Of a DNA stretch of 64,000 nt, positions 46,676 to 56,423 are shown piece after piece (within the stretch, counting starts at the first letter, position 1; every line of letters starts with the position of its first letter). A program made the translations under genes and the position numbers. This stretch comes from an uncultured Sulfitobacter sp. (GTDB lineage: Bacteria > Pseudomonadota > Alphaproteobacteria > Rhodobacterales > Rhodobacteraceae). Location of the stretch: positions 124,001 through 188,000 of the forward strand of contig NZ_CANMFS010000005.1 of NCBI RefSeq assembly GCF_947497275.1, written 5' to 3'. Below the pieces are notes generated by a model. The model saw only the letters and a list, made by a program, of their open reading frames with translations. It ran no database searches and was not told the DNA's origin.

Positions 46676-48457
46676 ATGGCCAATCCAGGTACAGATTTTT
46701 CTTCCTTCGCAGCGTTTCTCAATGACGCAGATACATTCCATGCAGTGAACTTCTCCGCGCTCAACTCTTCGGGTGTCGACGGATCGGCGATCCTCGCGAC
46801 CGGTGAAGGCGATGACGGGAACACCTATCTCAACATCTCCCTCTCCGCCGAGGGTCTGACGCCCGATGTTCAGCATCCGCAGCACATTCACGGGCTCTTC
46901 GATGATGACATGAATCCCGTCGACTCGACGACGCCAACGATCCAGGACGATGCGGATCGCGACGGCGCGGTCGAGGTGTTCGAAGGCCTTGGTCTTTACG
47001 GTGATATCATCCTGACGCTGCTGGGCGAGGACGGGGAACTGCCGACCGCTGACGCAAACGGCGACCTGGCGTTCTTCGCTTCTTACGATCTGGGCAATGA
47101 CGACCTGTTCTTCAGCCCGTTCGGTACCGAATATACCGCCGATGATCTGATGCCGCTCGAACTACGTGAAATCGTTCTGCACGGCATCGACGTCCCTGAA
47201 GGCATCGGCGCCGGAACCGACGGCGAAGTCAACGGCGAGCAGGACGGCTACGTCAACCTCCTGCCGGCCGCTGCGGGCGAGATTCAGGCGATCGACAGTG
47301 TCGAAGCTTTCGACATTCTGGACGATCAGGAGGATCTGGGTGCGCGGATCACCACGCTGGGCGATGGTGATGATACCTTTGACGGTGGTGCGGGCGACGA
47401 TACGATCTTTGGGAATGGCGGCGATGACGTGCTTCTTGGCAACGTTGGCGACGATATGATCGAAGGCGGTGCCGGTGGCGACGTGGTGTCAGGCGGTCGT
47501 GGCGACGATGTGATCAACGCAGGTGACGACGATGATAACGACACCAATGCGGCAGACGAAGCGGCATCAGGCGCGCTGACCATCGACGATTATGACAACG
47601 CCTACGCAGGTGGTACCGGTGACGACACCATCAACGGCGGTGACGGTGACGACATCATCACCGGCGATGACGAAAGCCGTGTCGCTGACGCCACGGGTGA
47701 GACATTCGACGCGGATGCTGACGGCTCAGACATGATCTTCGGTGGTGACGGCAACGACGAGATCCACGTTGGATCATGGGCCGACGCGAACGATGGCTTC
47801 ATGAACACGCACACCGGTACAGGTGCCGATTTCGCATCGGGTGGGGATGGCAATGACATTCTGATCGGTGACAGTGGCAACGATACCCTGCGTGGCGACG
47901 ATGGCGAGGACACGATCAAGGCCGGTGACGGTAATGATTTTGTCGACGGTGGTGACGACGACGATAACCTCGAAGGGGGAGACGGCAACGATCAGGTCTA
48001 TGGTGGCGACGGCGACGATGCCATTTTGGGCGGCACCGGCGGTGATACGCTGGTTGGTCAGGACGGTGACGATGTTCTGTCTGGCGGTGCCTTCGGCGAT
48101 CTGTTGGTCGGCGGTGAGGGCGACGACTTCCTCAACGGTGGATTTGGCAACGACCGGATCAACACCGGCGACGGCGCTGACAAGGTCTTTCACACCGGAG
48201 TCGCCGGACACGGCACCGATTTCATCCAGGATTTCGACGGTGACAGCGACACGCTTGTGTTTGGTGGCGGCGCCGCAGGCGCGGATGATTTCATCGTGCA
48301 ATTGGCCCTGACAGCCAACGCAGGCGAAGACGACGTCGCGGAGGCGTTCGTGACATACCGGCCCACCGGCCAGATCCTCTGGGCAGTGATCGACGGCGCG
48401 GAAGAAGACTCGCTGAATGTCATGGCGAACGGTGAAAACTTCGATCTGATGATGTAA
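46676..48457 (+). CDS. CHRD/RTX calcium-binding secreted protein
   Basis: A 593-residue very acidic protein without a Sec signal. The N-terminal region (about 20-190) has the CHRD-like pattern ISLSAEGLTPDVQHPQHIHG. From about residue 233 to 520 there are many RTX nonapeptides of the GGxGxDxxx type (GGAGDDTIFGNGGDDVLLG and repeats), broken by two non-repeat inserts. Such proteins leave by a type I exporter using a C-terminal signal and fold on binding calcium outside. No exporter genes are in the window. The start ATG follows AAAGGGTAACTATTCC. A clear terminator follows. Confidence 0.88.
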   Translation: MANPGTDFSSFAAFLNDADTFHAVNFSALNSSGVDGSAILATGEGDDGNTYLNISLSAEGLTPDVQHPQHIHGLFDDDMNPVDSTTPTIQDDADRDGAVEVFEGLGLYGDIILTLLGEDGELPTADANGDLAFFASYDLGNDDLFFSPFGTEYTADDLMPLELREIVLHGIDVPEGIGAGTDGEVNGEQDGYVNLLPAAAGEIQAIDSVEAFDILDDQEDLGARITTLGDGDDTFDGGAGDDTIFGNGGDDVLLGNVGDDMIEGGAGGDVVSGGRGDDVINAGDDDDNDTNAADEAASGALTIDDYDNAYAGGTGDDTINGGDGDDIITGDDESRVADATGETFDADADGSDMIFGGDGNDEIHVGSWADANDGFMNTHTGTGADFASGGDGNDILIGDSGNDTLRGDDGEDTIKAGDGNDFVDGGDDDDNLEGGDGNDQVYGGDGDDAILGGTGGDTLVGQDGDDVLSGGAFGDLLVGGEGDDFLNGGFGNDRINTGDGADKVFHTGVAGHGTDFIQDFDGDSDTLVFGGGAAGADDFIVQLALTANAGEDDVAEAFVTYRPTGQILWAVIDGAEEDSLNVMANGENFDLMM

Positions 48458-48480
48458 TACTATAGCATCTCAAATGATAG

Positions 48481-48508
48481 CGCCGCCCCGATCCGGGGCG
48501 GCGTTTTT
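48481..48508 (+). terminator. Rho-independent terminator of the RTX gene
   Basis: CGCCGCCCCG and CGGGGCGGCG form a perfect 10-bp stem around ATC, followed by TTTTT, 23 bp past the stop. Confidence 0.9.
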
Positions 48509-48556
48509 CGTTTCGTGCCCCTAACCTGTGGGTAGGGGCAGAGCAGATGCGGCGTC

Positions 48557-50761
48557 TCAGGCCGCTTTCTGGTCGCCCGGCCCGAAGCGGCCATAGAACG
48601 TCTGGTTCTTTTCCGCCATCTCGCGCAGCAGATCGGGGCATTTGAACCGCTCGCCGAACTGTGCCTCAAGCTGGTCACACCGCTCGGCGGCATAGGGCGT
48701 GCCGATCATGTCGAGCCATGACAACGGGCCGCCGGACCACGGCGCGAAGCCCCAGCCGAGGATCGCGCCCACGTCGCCTTCGCGGATGTCCATCAACACG
48801 CCTTCTTCCAGCGCGCGCACCGCTTCGAGGACCTGAACGAACATCAGACGGTCCTGCACATCCTGCAATTCTGGCTGCTCTTCGGCCAGCGGATATTTGT
48901 CGTGGATGCCTTTCCAGTAGCCCAGACGCTTGCCCTTTTCGTCATAGTCGAAATAGCCGGCCTTGGTCTTGCGACCGAGGCGACCCAGAACTTCGAGCCA
49001 GACGATCAGATCGTCGGCCTCGGACGCGGGGTATTCGTTGCCCATCGCGGCTTTTGTCGCGCGCATGATCTTGGTGGCCAGATCGACGGAGGTTTCGTCG
49101 CCCAGCTGCACCGGCCCCACAGGGAAGCCGAGCATCTGTGCGGCATGGTCGATGTACCACGGCGCCACGCCTTCGGTGATCATACGGTTTGCCTCGCCGC
49201 CGTAGGGGATGATGCAGCGGTTGGCGTAGAAGAAGCGCGCATCGTTGACGACGATCGGTGTCTTGCGGATCTGGCGCACGTAATCAAGCGCCTTGGCCAC
49301 GGCGCGGTCGCCGGTTTTATCGCCTTTGATGATCTCGACCAGCAGCATCTTTTCGACGGGCGAGAAGAAGTGGATGCCGATGAACTGGTCCTGGCGGCTC
49401 GATGCCTTGGCAAGCTCGGTGATCGGCAGCGTCGAGGTGTTGGAGGCAAAGATGCAGTCTTCGGGGATCACGGCTTCGACCTTCCTCGTCATCTCGGCCT
49501 TGACCTTCGGGTCTTCGAACACGGCTTCGATGATCAGGTCACACCCCTTGAGCGCGTCGAGATCGGGTGTGGCGGTGATCAGGCTGAGCAGCTGCTCCTT
49601 CTTTTCGGGCGTCGCTTTCTTGCGCGCGATCCCCTTGTCCATGAAGCTCTCGGAATAGGCCTTGCCCTTGTCGGCGGCTTCCTGGTCGCGGTCGATCAGG
49701 ACGACCTCGATACCCGCCTGCGCGGAGACCAGTGCGATGCCTGCGCCCATCATGCCCGCGCCCAGCACGCCCAGTTTCCTGACGCGCTGGTCCGGCACGC
49801 CCTCGGGGCGCACGGCACCCTTTTCAAGCGCCTCCTTGTTGAGAAAGAGCGAGCGGATCATCGCGGAGGACGACGGGTTGAGCAGGATGGAGGTGAACCA
49901 CCGCGCCTCGATCTTGAGCGCGGTGTCGAAATCGACGAGCGCACCTTCGTAAACCGCGCTCAGCAGCGCCTTCGGGGCTGGGTAGGCACCTTTGGTCTTG
50001 CCGTTGACCATCGCGGCGGCACCGACGAAGGTCATGAAACCGGCGGGGTGGTAAGGGGCGCCGCCGGGCATCTTGTAGCCCTTGGCATCCCACGGTTTAA
50101 GCATATCGGCATCTTTCGCAGAGAGAACCCAGCCGCGGGCGTCGGCCATCGGATCGTCGGATACCTCGTGGATGACGCCTGCCTTCTTGGCGGCGTCGGG
50201 TGCCATCATCTTGCCCTCCAGCAGCAGCGGAGAGGCGGCCATCGCACCCAGCATCCGCACCAGTCGGGTTGTGCCGCCGGCACCGGGGAAAATGCCGACC
50301 TGAATCTCGGGCAGGCCGATCCGGGCCCTGGGATTGTTGGCGGCAAAGATGCGGTGCGTGGCCAGCGGCAGTTCAAGTCCGATGCCTGCGGCGGTGCCGG
50401 GCACCACGGCGGCGACGGGTTTGCCGCCCTTGTTGGTTTTGGGGTCCATCCCAGCGCGTTCGATCTTGCGCAGCAGCTTGTGCATCCGCATCGTGCCCTC
50501 GAAGAGGCCCTTTGCCGGGTCGTCGCCGGCGTCTTCTTTCATCTTCGCGAGCAAGTTGAGGTCCATCCCACCGGCGAAGGAGCCTTCCTTTCCGCTGGTG
50601 ATGATGATGCCTTTGACGGCGTCGTCGGCCAGCGCCTGGTCGGTCAGCGCGTCAAGCTCTTCGAGACCATCGATGGACATCACGTTCATGGATTTGCCGT
50701 CCACGTCCCATGTGATCGTTGCGATGCCTTCGGCATCTGTTTTCATCGTAAAATCAGTCAT
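48557..50761 (-). CDS. fadB: Enoyl-CoA hydratase / 3-hydroxyacyl-CoA dehydrogenase (FadB/FadJ type)
   Basis: A 734-residue fusion for two steps of beta-oxidation. The N-terminal crotonase part has FAGGMDLN and GLPEIQVGIFPGAGGTTRL; the dehydrogenase begins GVLGAGMMGAGIALVSAQAG (about 331-350) and includes the catalytic HFFSPVEKM. The C-terminal helical domain is complete (GWGFAPWSGGPLSWLD). The last gene of the minus-strand beta-oxidation cluster, it pairs with the thiolase gene upstream, with one small gene between. The start at MTDFTMKTD follows AAAGGAAACTCAGC. Confidence 0.94.
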   Translation of the reverse strand: MTDFTMKTDAEGIATITWDVDGKSMNVMSIDGLEELDALTDQALADDAVKGIIITSGKEGSFAGGMDLNLLAKMKEDAGDDPAKGLFEGTMRMHKLLRKIERAGMDPKTNKGGKPVAAVVPGTAAGIGLELPLATHRIFAANNPRARIGLPEIQVGIFPGAGGTTRLVRMLGAMAASPLLLEGKMMAPDAAKKAGVIHEVSDDPMADARGWVLSAKDADMLKPWDAKGYKMPGGAPYHPAGFMTFVGAAAMVNGKTKGAYPAPKALLSAVYEGALVDFDTALKIEARWFTSILLNPSSSAMIRSLFLNKEALEKGAVRPEGVPDQRVRKLGVLGAGMMGAGIALVSAQAGIEVVLIDRDQEAADKGKAYSESFMDKGIARKKATPEKKEQLLSLITATPDLDALKGCDLIIEAVFEDPKVKAEMTRKVEAVIPEDCIFASNTSTLPITELAKASSRQDQFIGIHFFSPVEKMLLVEIIKGDKTGDRAVAKALDYVRQIRKTPIVVNDARFFYANRCIIPYGGEANRMITEGVAPWYIDHAAQMLGFPVGPVQLGDETSVDLATKIMRATKAAMGNEYPASEADDLIVWLEVLGRLGRKTKAGYFDYDEKGKRLGYWKGIHDKYPLAEEQPELQDVQDRLMFVQVLEAVRALEEGVLMDIREGDVGAILGWGFAPWSGGPLSWLDMIGTPYAAERCDQLEAQFGERFKCPDLLREMAEKNQTFYGRFGPGDQKAA

Positions 50762-50811
50762 ATGCTGAGTTTCCTTTGTCTGTGTCGCTGCCCCTTGCGG
50801 GGCCGAATGTT

Positions 50812-51279
50812 TCAGTGGCGGCGCCCGCGGTTCGCGCGATGTTCTTGAAAAATGCGTCCAAAACCACGATCCGGTTCCAGCGCGTTGTCGGATTCGCAGA
50901 CCTTCCATTTGTCCCCGAACCGCCGCACCACGGATTTCACCGGATAGGGCGTCTCGACCAGCTGCGCGCCGGCCAGCAACCGCGTCTCGTGCATGGCTTC
51001 GATCTCGTCCGTGGCCGTGAATCGCCCCACGAGACAGACGCGGTGATAATGCGTGATGCCCGTGCGGGAGAGATAGCGGCGGATGCCGTCGAAGAGCTTT
51101 CTCAGGTCCGTGGGGTTTTCGAGAACCGTGACTGGACCAAAACTCAGAACCGTATAGGGCAGATGGATCAGCCCCGTCAGCGCCTCGAAATCATTGTCCC
51201 GATACGAATTGGCGATGCGGTCGAGCAGATCCTGATAGATCTGCTGCGCCGCCTCGTCGGTTTGATCAAGGACATTCAC
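50812..51279 (-). CDS. NTF2/SnoaL-like protein of unknown function
   Basis: A 155-residue soluble protein. The layout of a first helix (YQDLLDRIANSYRDNDFEALTGLIHLPYTV), an Asp/His-lined middle and strand-rich end (VETPYPVKSVVRRFGDKWKVCES) fits the NTF2/SnoaL cone fold. It lies between thiolase and fadB with 3 bp to the thiolase stop, so it is part of the operon. No catalytic residues can be named. Confidence 0.65.
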   Translation of the reverse strand: MNVLDQTDEAAQQIYQDLLDRIANSYRDNDFEALTGLIHLPYTVLSFGPVTVLENPTDLRKLFDGIRRYLSRTGITHYHRVCLVGRFTATDEIEAMHETRLLAGAQLVETPYPVKSVVRRFGDKWKVCESDNALEPDRGFGRIFQEHRANRGRRH

Positions 51280-51282
51280 TGC

Positions 51283-52494
51283 TTAGACCCGCTCGATAAG
51301 CGTCGCGGCACCCATGCCGGACGCGATGCAGAGCGTGGCGAGGCCCACCTCCTTGTCCGCGCGCTCAAGCTCGTCGAGCAGTGTGCCGATGATCATGGCA
51401 CCCGTCGCGCCCAGCGGATGACCCATTGCGATGGCACCGCCGTTGACGTTGACCCTGTCGTGGTCCACGTCGAACGCCTGCATGAAGCGCATGACAACGG
51501 CGGCAAAGGCTTCGTTGACCTCGAACAGGTCGATGTCCTTGATGTCCATACCGTTGTCCTTGAGGATCTTTTCGGTCACGGGGACAGGACCGGTCAGCAT
51601 GATCGTGGGATCGGTGCCGATCTTGGCGGTTGCACGGATACGGGCGCGCGGCTTCAGCCCGTATTTTTCGCCGAACTCCTTGTTACCGATCAGCACGGCG
51701 GCGGAACCATCGACGATTCCGGACGAGTTGCCTGCGTGGTGGATGTGATTGATCTTTTCCAGATGCGGGTATTTCAGCAGCGCCACCTTGTCGAAACCGG
51801 GCATTACCTCACCCAGCTGCTGAAACGCGGGGCTCAGTGATCCGAGCGATTGCATGTCCGTTTGCGGGCGCATGTATTCGTCGTGGCTGAGGATCTCCAG
51901 ACCGTTCTGATCGCGCACGGTAATGACGGATTTGGAGAACCGTTCTTCGTCCCACGCCTTTTTCGCACGCTGTTGCGAGGCGATGGCAATCTGGTCCGCG
52001 TCGTCGCGGCTGAAGCCGTATTCCGTTGCGATGATGTCGGCGGAGATGCCTTGCGGCACGAAATAGCTCTCCATCGCGATGCTTGGATCGGCGGCAATGG
52101 CGGCGCCGTCGCTGCCCATCGCCACGCGGCCCATCATCTCCACGCCACCGGCGATGTAGCCCATGCCGGCGCCGCCTTTGATCTGGTTGGCCGCCAGGTT
52201 CACGGCTTCCATGCCGGAGGCGCAGAAGCGGTTGATCGCGAGACCGGGGATGCGTTCATCCAGATCGGAGGCGAGCACGGCAGAACGGGCAAGACAACCG
52301 CCCTGTTCCATCACCTGCGTGACGTTGCCCCAGATCACGTCCTCGACGGCGTGACCGTCGAGATTGTTACGCTCTTTCAAGGCGTTGAGCGTAAGCGCCG
52401 AGAGGCGCAGCGATGTCAGTTCATGCAACGCGCCGTCCTTGCGGCCTTTGCCGCGCGGGGTGCGCAGGGCGTCGTAAATATAGGCGTCGGTCAT
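51283..52494 (-). CDS. fadA: Acetyl-CoA C-acyltransferase (thiolase)
   Basis: A 403-residue thiolase that releases acetyl-CoA in the last step of beta-oxidation. The acyl-carrying Cys91 is in [14 protein letters not shown], and the C-terminal active-site blocks [18 protein letters not shown] and [13 protein letters not shown] are intact. The length is usual. It works with the FadB protein encoded downstream in the same operon. Confidence 0.94.
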   Translation of the reverse strand: MTDAYIYDALRTPRGKGRKDGALHELTSLRLSALTLNALKERNNLDGHAVEDVIWGNVTQVMEQGGCLARSAVLASDLDERIPGLAINRFCASGMEAVNLAANQIKGGAGMGYIAGGVEMMGRVAMGSDGAAIAADPSIAMESYFVPQGISADIIATEYGFSRDDADQIAIASQQRAKKAWDEERFSKSVITVRDQNGLEILSHDEYMRPQTDMQSLGSLSPAFQQLGEVMPGFDKVALLKYPHLEKINHIHHAGNSSGIVDGSAAVLIGNKEFGEKYGLKPRARIRATAKIGTDPTIMLTGPVPVTEKILKDNGMDIKDIDLFEVNEAFAAVVMRFMQAFDVDHDRVNVNGGAIAMGHPLGATGAMIIGTLLDELERADKEVGLATLCIASGMGAATLIERV

Positions 52495-52547
52495 ATCCGT
52501 TTCCTTCGGTTCGCATTTCTCGGTCCCCTCGCGGGGAATTGGCGTGT

Positions 52548-53186
52548 TCAGGCCCGATCCGCAGGGGATCCGGGCATCAGATCATAAGGGCTTTTCCAGC
52601 CGTCGAGGTTGGACAGGCGCGTCAGCCATGCGTCGATGTGGGGGTACTCGGTGCGGTCAAAGCCGAAAGGCTCGGGGTAATACAGATACCCGCAGCAGCT
52701 CAGATCGGCGTTTGTCACACTGTCGCCGACGATCCAGTCGCGGCCGTCGAGATGGCTGTCAAGCAGATCATAGGTGGCAGCGAGGCGGTTCTTGTTGAAG
52801 GCGATCACCTCTTTGGGCTGTTTGTCTTCGGGCAGGAAGTTCATCAGGAACCGCGTCATACCGGCCATCGAGCTGAGCTTGTGATTGTCCCAAAGCACCC
52901 AGCGCAAAATCTCGCGCCGTTCGGCGGCGTCGCGTCCGCCGAATTTCCCCGATTTCTCGGAAACATAGTCCTGAATGACGCCCGACTGGGTCAGCTTGAC
53001 GTCACCGTCGATCATCACCGGAACTTCGCCCAGAGTGTTGATCTGCGTGCGGTAATCGGGCGTGCGGGTTTCGCCGCCGAAGAAGTCGACCTTGAGCGGT
53101 TCCCAGTCCAGGCCGGAAAGTTCGAGCGCGAGTGCGGCTTTGTAGGCGTTGCCGCTTTCGCCGAAACAATAGAGTTTGATGGTCAT
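52548..53186 (-). CDS. Glutathione S-transferase
   Basis: A 212-residue GST. The N-terminal thioredoxin-fold half has MTIKLYCFGESGNAYKAALALELSG and NTLGEVPVMIDGDVKLTQSGVI, with the cis-Pro and the Ser that binds the glutathione Glu. The all-helical half ends with VTNADLSCCGYLYYPEPFGFD, matching the N-capping box region. It lies inside the beta-oxidation cluster but its substrate is unknown. The longer open frame upstream overlaps the decayed gene at 53261. Confidence 0.9.
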   Translation of the reverse strand: MTIKLYCFGESGNAYKAALALELSGLDWEPLKVDFFGGETRTPDYRTQINTLGEVPVMIDGDVKLTQSGVIQDYVSEKSGKFGGRDAAERREILRWVLWDNHKLSSMAGMTRFLMNFLPEDKQPKEVIAFNKNRLAATYDLLDSHLDGRDWIVGDSVTNADLSCCGYLYYPEPFGFDRTEYPHIDAWLTRLSNLDGWKSPYDLMPGSPADRA

Positions 53187-53260
53187 AGCCGGTTCCTGTC
53201 GTTTGTTCGGGGTACGGGGCAGGGCCGCCGCGCCTCTGTTGTGAATGACTGCGCGCGGTT

Positions 53261-53749
53261 TCAGGGACTGCGGGCGATCAGCTTTGTCGTCATCTCGTTG
53301 GTGCCGCCGTAGGTCCGCTGCACGCGGGCGTCGGCCGACATCTGGCCGATGACGTAGTCTTGCATGAAACCGTACCTTTCTTGCAACCGGAGGCAGGGTG
53401 CAAGCCGTTCGCCTTGGGCATCGGTCGTCCAGTATTTCGCCATCGCGGCGCGTTCGATTGTTTGCACGCCCTGCGGGAGCACGGCGATGCGTTGACCAGG
53501 AACGGCGCGGGCCACGGTGATCTTGCGCTCGGCCAGTTCGGAACGGATGTTCCGGAATTGGGTGAACGGTCCGCCGAGGGCCTCGCCCGTCTTGCGATGG
53601 GTGGTGCGGTGCGCGACGATGCCAGCAGGAACGCGACGCACACCGTGCAGGCTTTCGGGCGGGACGGCACAGGGTGTCGCGACTGTGCGATATCTTTTGC
53701 GGATCATCCCGTTCCCCCGTCCGGTCACACGCCTTATCGGCGTTTGCAT
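53261..53749 (-). pseudogene. Remnant of an acyl-CoA dehydrogenase (C-terminal part)
   Basis: The frame is open for 162 codons, but only its last 110 or so resemble a protein family: GGPFTQFRNIRSELAE, AAMAKYWTTDAQGERL, SADARVQRTYGGTNEM match the C-terminal helices of acyl-CoA dehydrogenases. The N-terminal two thirds of the enzyme, including the substrate and most of the FAD site, are missing, a short deletion lies between the two helices, and the usual LHGGYGY motif reads LQERYGF. I read it as a decayed copy still in frame. It sits in the cluster just upstream of GST. A short real protein is less likely. Confidence 0.7.
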
Positions 53750-53785
53750 ATCGTCTTGGCACCGCGCACGGAACCGCCAGGCTGC

Positions 53786-53998
53786 TTACCTTTTCCTGTC
53801 CTCAAGATCGGAATTGAACAGCCGCAGCCGTGCGATCAGGTTTTCCTCGTTCATCACGGAGGAGAAATTTTCGAACAGGAACGACAGCGCCTCACCTTCA
53901 TCGAGCCCCGCATCGGTGCTGAATTTCTTCAGGCGGCGATAGCCGTCCTCGGTCATGGCGACGGGAAATCGGCGGGTCAGGCGGAAGCGTTTCGGCAT
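53786..53998 (-). CDS. Small ribbon-helix-helix-like protein (70 aa)
   Basis: MPKRFRLTRRFPVAMTEDGY, then RRLKKFSTDAGLDEGEAL, then SFLFENFSSVMNEENLIARL and a charged tail. A basic strand followed by two helices suggests a ribbon-helix-helix DNA-binding fold, though this is not certain. It lies between the acyl-CoA dehydrogenase and its decayed relative on the same strand and could regulate the cluster. Confidence 0.6.
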   Translation of the reverse strand: MPKRFRLTRRFPVAMTEDGYRRLKKFSTDAGLDEGEALSFLFENFSSVMNEENLIARLRLFNSDLEDRKR

Positions 53999-54021
53999 GG
54001 TCTCTCCGGCAGATTGGTTGG

Positions 54022-54042
54022 TTGGCGGGGGATCTGCCCCCG
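54022..54042 (-). terminator. Hairpin after the acyl-CoA dehydrogenase gene
   Basis: GGCGGGGG and CCCCCGCC form a perfect 8-bp stem around 5 nt, 10 bp past the stop on the minus strand. No T tract follows; it may reduce read-through into the genes downstream. Confidence 0.45.
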
Positions 54043-54052
54043 CCGCCCGATC

Positions 54053-55834
54053 TTAGAAGTTGGCCGCGTCCAGCGCCATCACCGTTTCCGCGCCCGACTG
54101 GATGCGGGTGAGGTGCAAGGATGTCGCGGGCAACTGGCGCGCCATGTAATAGCGGCCCGTGGCCAGTTTCGTCTCGTAGAATGCGGTGTCAGAGGTGCCG
54201 TTGGCAAGCGCCTCGGTCGCCGCCTTGCCCATCATCGCCCACATCAGGCCAAGGCAGACATGGCCGAACATGTGCATGAAATCGTTCGACCCTGCGAGCG
54301 CGTTGTTCGGATTTTTCATGCCGTTCTGCATGAAATACATCCCCGCAGCCTGCAAATCCTTGCTGCCGGCTTTCAGCGGTTCGATGAAATTCTTGTCGAA
54401 GGCCGCATCCTGGCCTGCGTTGTCTTTGCAGAAGGATTTGACCAGATCGAAGAACGCCATCACATGCTTGCCGCCGTCCTGCGCCAGCTTGCGGCCGACC
54501 AGATCGAGCGCCTGAACGCCGTTCGCCCCTTCGTAGATCATCGCAATGCGGGCGTCGCGGGTGAACTGCGACATGCCCCATTCCTCGATATAGCCGTGGC
54601 CGCCGTAGACCTGCTGGGCCTTGACCGTCATGTCGTAGCCGACGTCCGTCAGGAACCCCTTGATGACCGGTGTCAGCAGCGAGACAAGGCCGTCCGCGTC
54701 CTTGTCATCGGCGCGGTGCGACGCGTCGATCATGGTGGCGCCCCACAGGATGAAGGCACGGGCACCTTCGACAAAGCTTTTCTGGTCCATCAGCGAGCGG
54801 CGGATGTCGGGGTGCACGATCAGCGGGTCAGCGGGTTTGTCAGGGAATTCCGCACCTGTCACGGCTCGGCCCTGAAGCCGGTCGTGCGCGTAGGCCAGCG
54901 CGTTCTGATAGGCCACGTCGGCCTGAGCCAGACCTTGCATGCCGACGCCGACGCGGGCCTCGTTCATCATGGTGAACATGGCGCGCATGCCCTTGTGTTC
55001 TTCGCCCAGCAGAAAGCCTGTCGCGCCATCGTAGTTCATCACGCAGGTGGAATTGCCGTGAATACCCATTTTGTCTTCGATGGAACCGACAGTGGCGCTG
55101 TTGCGCGACCCAAGGCTGCCGTCCTCGTTCAGGTTGATCTTGGGCACGATGAACAGCGACACGCCCTTGATGCCTTCGGGGCCGCCTTCGATCTTGGCCA
55201 GCACCAGATGGATGATGTTGTCGGCCATGTCATGTTCGCCCGACGAGATAAAGATTTTCTGACCGGTGATCTTGTAGCTGCCGTCGTCCTGCGGGACCGC
55301 CCTGGTCCGCATTAGGCCCAGATCGGTACCGCAGTGCGGCTCTGTCAGGTTCATGGTGCCAGTCCATTCACAGCTGACCATCTTGGGGAGGTAGGTGTCT
55401 TTTTGCGCATCGGTGCCGTGCGCGAGGATCGCGGAGGCGGCACCGTGTGTCAGGCCCTGGTACATTGTGAACGCCTGGTTCGACGCCGAGAAGAACTCGC
55501 CCACGGCCGTGCCCAGCACGTAGGGCATGCCCTGACCGCCGTATTGTTCGGGCATATCGAGGCCGGTCCAGCCGCCTGCCCGGACCTGATCGAAGGCTGC
55601 CTTGAATCCGGCGGGCGTATAGACGACGCCATTTTCTAGACGACAGCCTTCCTTGTCACCCACAGCGTTGAGGGGCGCGAGCACTTCGGAGGTGAGTTTG
55701 CCCGCTTCATCAAGGATGGCGGATGTGAAATCCGGCTCGAGGTCCTCGTAACCGGGGATCTTGGCGGCGGACACTTTCAGAACGTCGTGAAGGACGAACT
55801 GCATGTCTTTCGTAGGGGCGGTATAGGTCGGCAT
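54053..55834 (-). CDS. Acyl-CoA dehydrogenase of the long DmdC-like family
   Basis: A 593-residue flavoprotein for the first step of acyl-CoA oxidation. [19 protein letters not shown] and [14 protein letters not shown] form the FAD/substrate core, and [23 protein letters not shown] with [17 protein letters not shown] is the C-terminal half. The extra N-terminal ([19 protein letters not shown]) and C-terminal domains are those of the group that includes the methylmercaptopropionyl-CoA dehydrogenase DmdC of DMSP breakdown. A plain fatty acyl-CoA role fits the context better. It is first in the cluster after the MerR gene. Confidence 0.92.
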   Translation of the reverse strand: MPTYTAPTKDMQFVLHDVLKVSAAKIPGYEDLEPDFTSAILDEAGKLTSEVLAPLNAVGDKEGCRLENGVVYTPAGFKAAFDQVRAGGWTGLDMPEQYGGQGMPYVLGTAVGEFFSASNQAFTMYQGLTHGAASAILAHGTDAQKDTYLPKMVSCEWTGTMNLTEPHCGTDLGLMRTRAVPQDDGSYKITGQKIFISSGEHDMADNIIHLVLAKIEGGPEGIKGVSLFIVPKINLNEDGSLGSRNSATVGSIEDKMGIHGNSTCVMNYDGATGFLLGEEHKGMRAMFTMMNEARVGVGMQGLAQADVAYQNALAYAHDRLQGRAVTGAEFPDKPADPLIVHPDIRRSLMDQKSFVEGARAFILWGATMIDASHRADDKDADGLVSLLTPVIKGFLTDVGYDMTVKAQQVYGGHGYIEEWGMSQFTRDARIAMIYEGANGVQALDLVGRKLAQDGGKHVMAFFDLVKSFCKDNAGQDAAFDKNFIEPLKAGSKDLQAAGMYFMQNGMKNPNNALAGSNDFMHMFGHVCLGLMWAMMGKAATEALANGTSDTAFYETKLATGRYYMARQLPATSLHLTRIQSGAETVMALDAANF

Positions 55835-55905
55835 GTCTTCTCTCCCTGAGATCGTATCGCGGTGGTACTTGTAATCTGTGCGGTGGCTCCGGTACCGCCG
55901 CCTTG

Positions 55906-56304
55906 TCAGCCTGCCTTGCGGGTGGTGCCCATCGAGACGATCATTTCTTCGAGCCATTTGAGCTGGTCCTGGAAGTCGTCGATGGCGCTGTCGAGTTCGG
56001 CGCGCTGTTGCTCCATGTCCTTGAGCCGGGTGCGCGCGACATCGTAGGTCTGCTCAAGCTGGTGAAGCTGGCTGTCCCCCTTGTAATAGAGATCGAGCAG
56101 TTGTCGGATCTCTTCGAGGCTGAAACCAAACCGTTTGCCGCGCAGGATCAGCTTGAGCCTGGCACGGTCGCGTTTCGTGAACAGACGTTTCTGGCCGACA
56201 CGCTGCGGAAACAGCAGCTCTTTGGCTTCGTAGAAGCGCAATGTTCGCGGGGTCACGCCGAATGTGTCGCACATCTGGCGGATCGTCATTGTTTCGCTGT
56301 TCAT
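55906..56304 (-). CDS. MerR family transcriptional regulator (LiuR-like)
   Basis: A 132-residue regulator. The winged helix-turn-helix is at the N-terminus ([26 protein letters not shown]), followed by [34 protein letters not shown] and a dimerising coiled coil to the end. No metal-binding cysteines follow, so it is not a metal sensor. LiuR-type MerR proteins control branched-chain and fatty-acid catabolism. It heads the beta-oxidation cluster and has two palindromes upstream. The start [10 protein letters not shown] is chosen over one 54 bp upstream. Confidence 0.9.
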   Translation of the reverse strand: MNSETMTIRQMCDTFGVTPRTLRFYEAKELLFPQRVGQKRLFTKRDRARLKLILRGKRFGFSLEEIRQLLDLYYKGDSQLHQLEQTYDVARTRLKDMEQQRAELDSAIDDFQDQLKWLEEMIVSMGTTRKAG

Positions 56305-56377
56305 GGGTGCTCTCGCAATTGACTTTTCAGCCGCCGATTTGGGTGTTTCGGACGGCAATTACAACAGTCGCGCGAGT

Positions 56378-56395
56378 TGACGTAGTCATACGTCA
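56378..56395. promoter_or_regulatory. Palindrome 1 upstream of the MerR gene
   Basis: TGACGT-AGTCAT-ACGTCA, perfect 6-bp arms, 74 bp from the MerR start. It is a candidate operator. Confidence 0.5.
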
Positions 56396-56408
56396 CGTCA
56401 CTTTATAG

Positions 56409-56423
56409 TTTACGTGATGTAAA
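56409..56423. promoter_or_regulatory. Palindrome 2 upstream of the MerR gene (LiuR-box-like)
   Basis: TTTAC-GTGAT-GTAAA has perfect 5-bp arms. The TTTAC...GTAAA form resembles the binding sites known for LiuR-type MerR regulators, which supports autoregulation. Confidence 0.5.

Noticed and set aside
47370..48200. Direct DNA repeats within the RTX gene as a CRISPR-like array
   Set aside because: The repeats encode GGxGxD nonapeptides and are not separated by unique spacers.
48902..50848. 648-codon plus-strand frame over fadB
   Set aside because: Antisense shadow of the fadB-type gene.
53360..55315. 651-codon plus-strand frame over the acyl-CoA dehydrogenase
   Set aside because: Antisense shadow; also spans several intergenic regions and the decayed gene.
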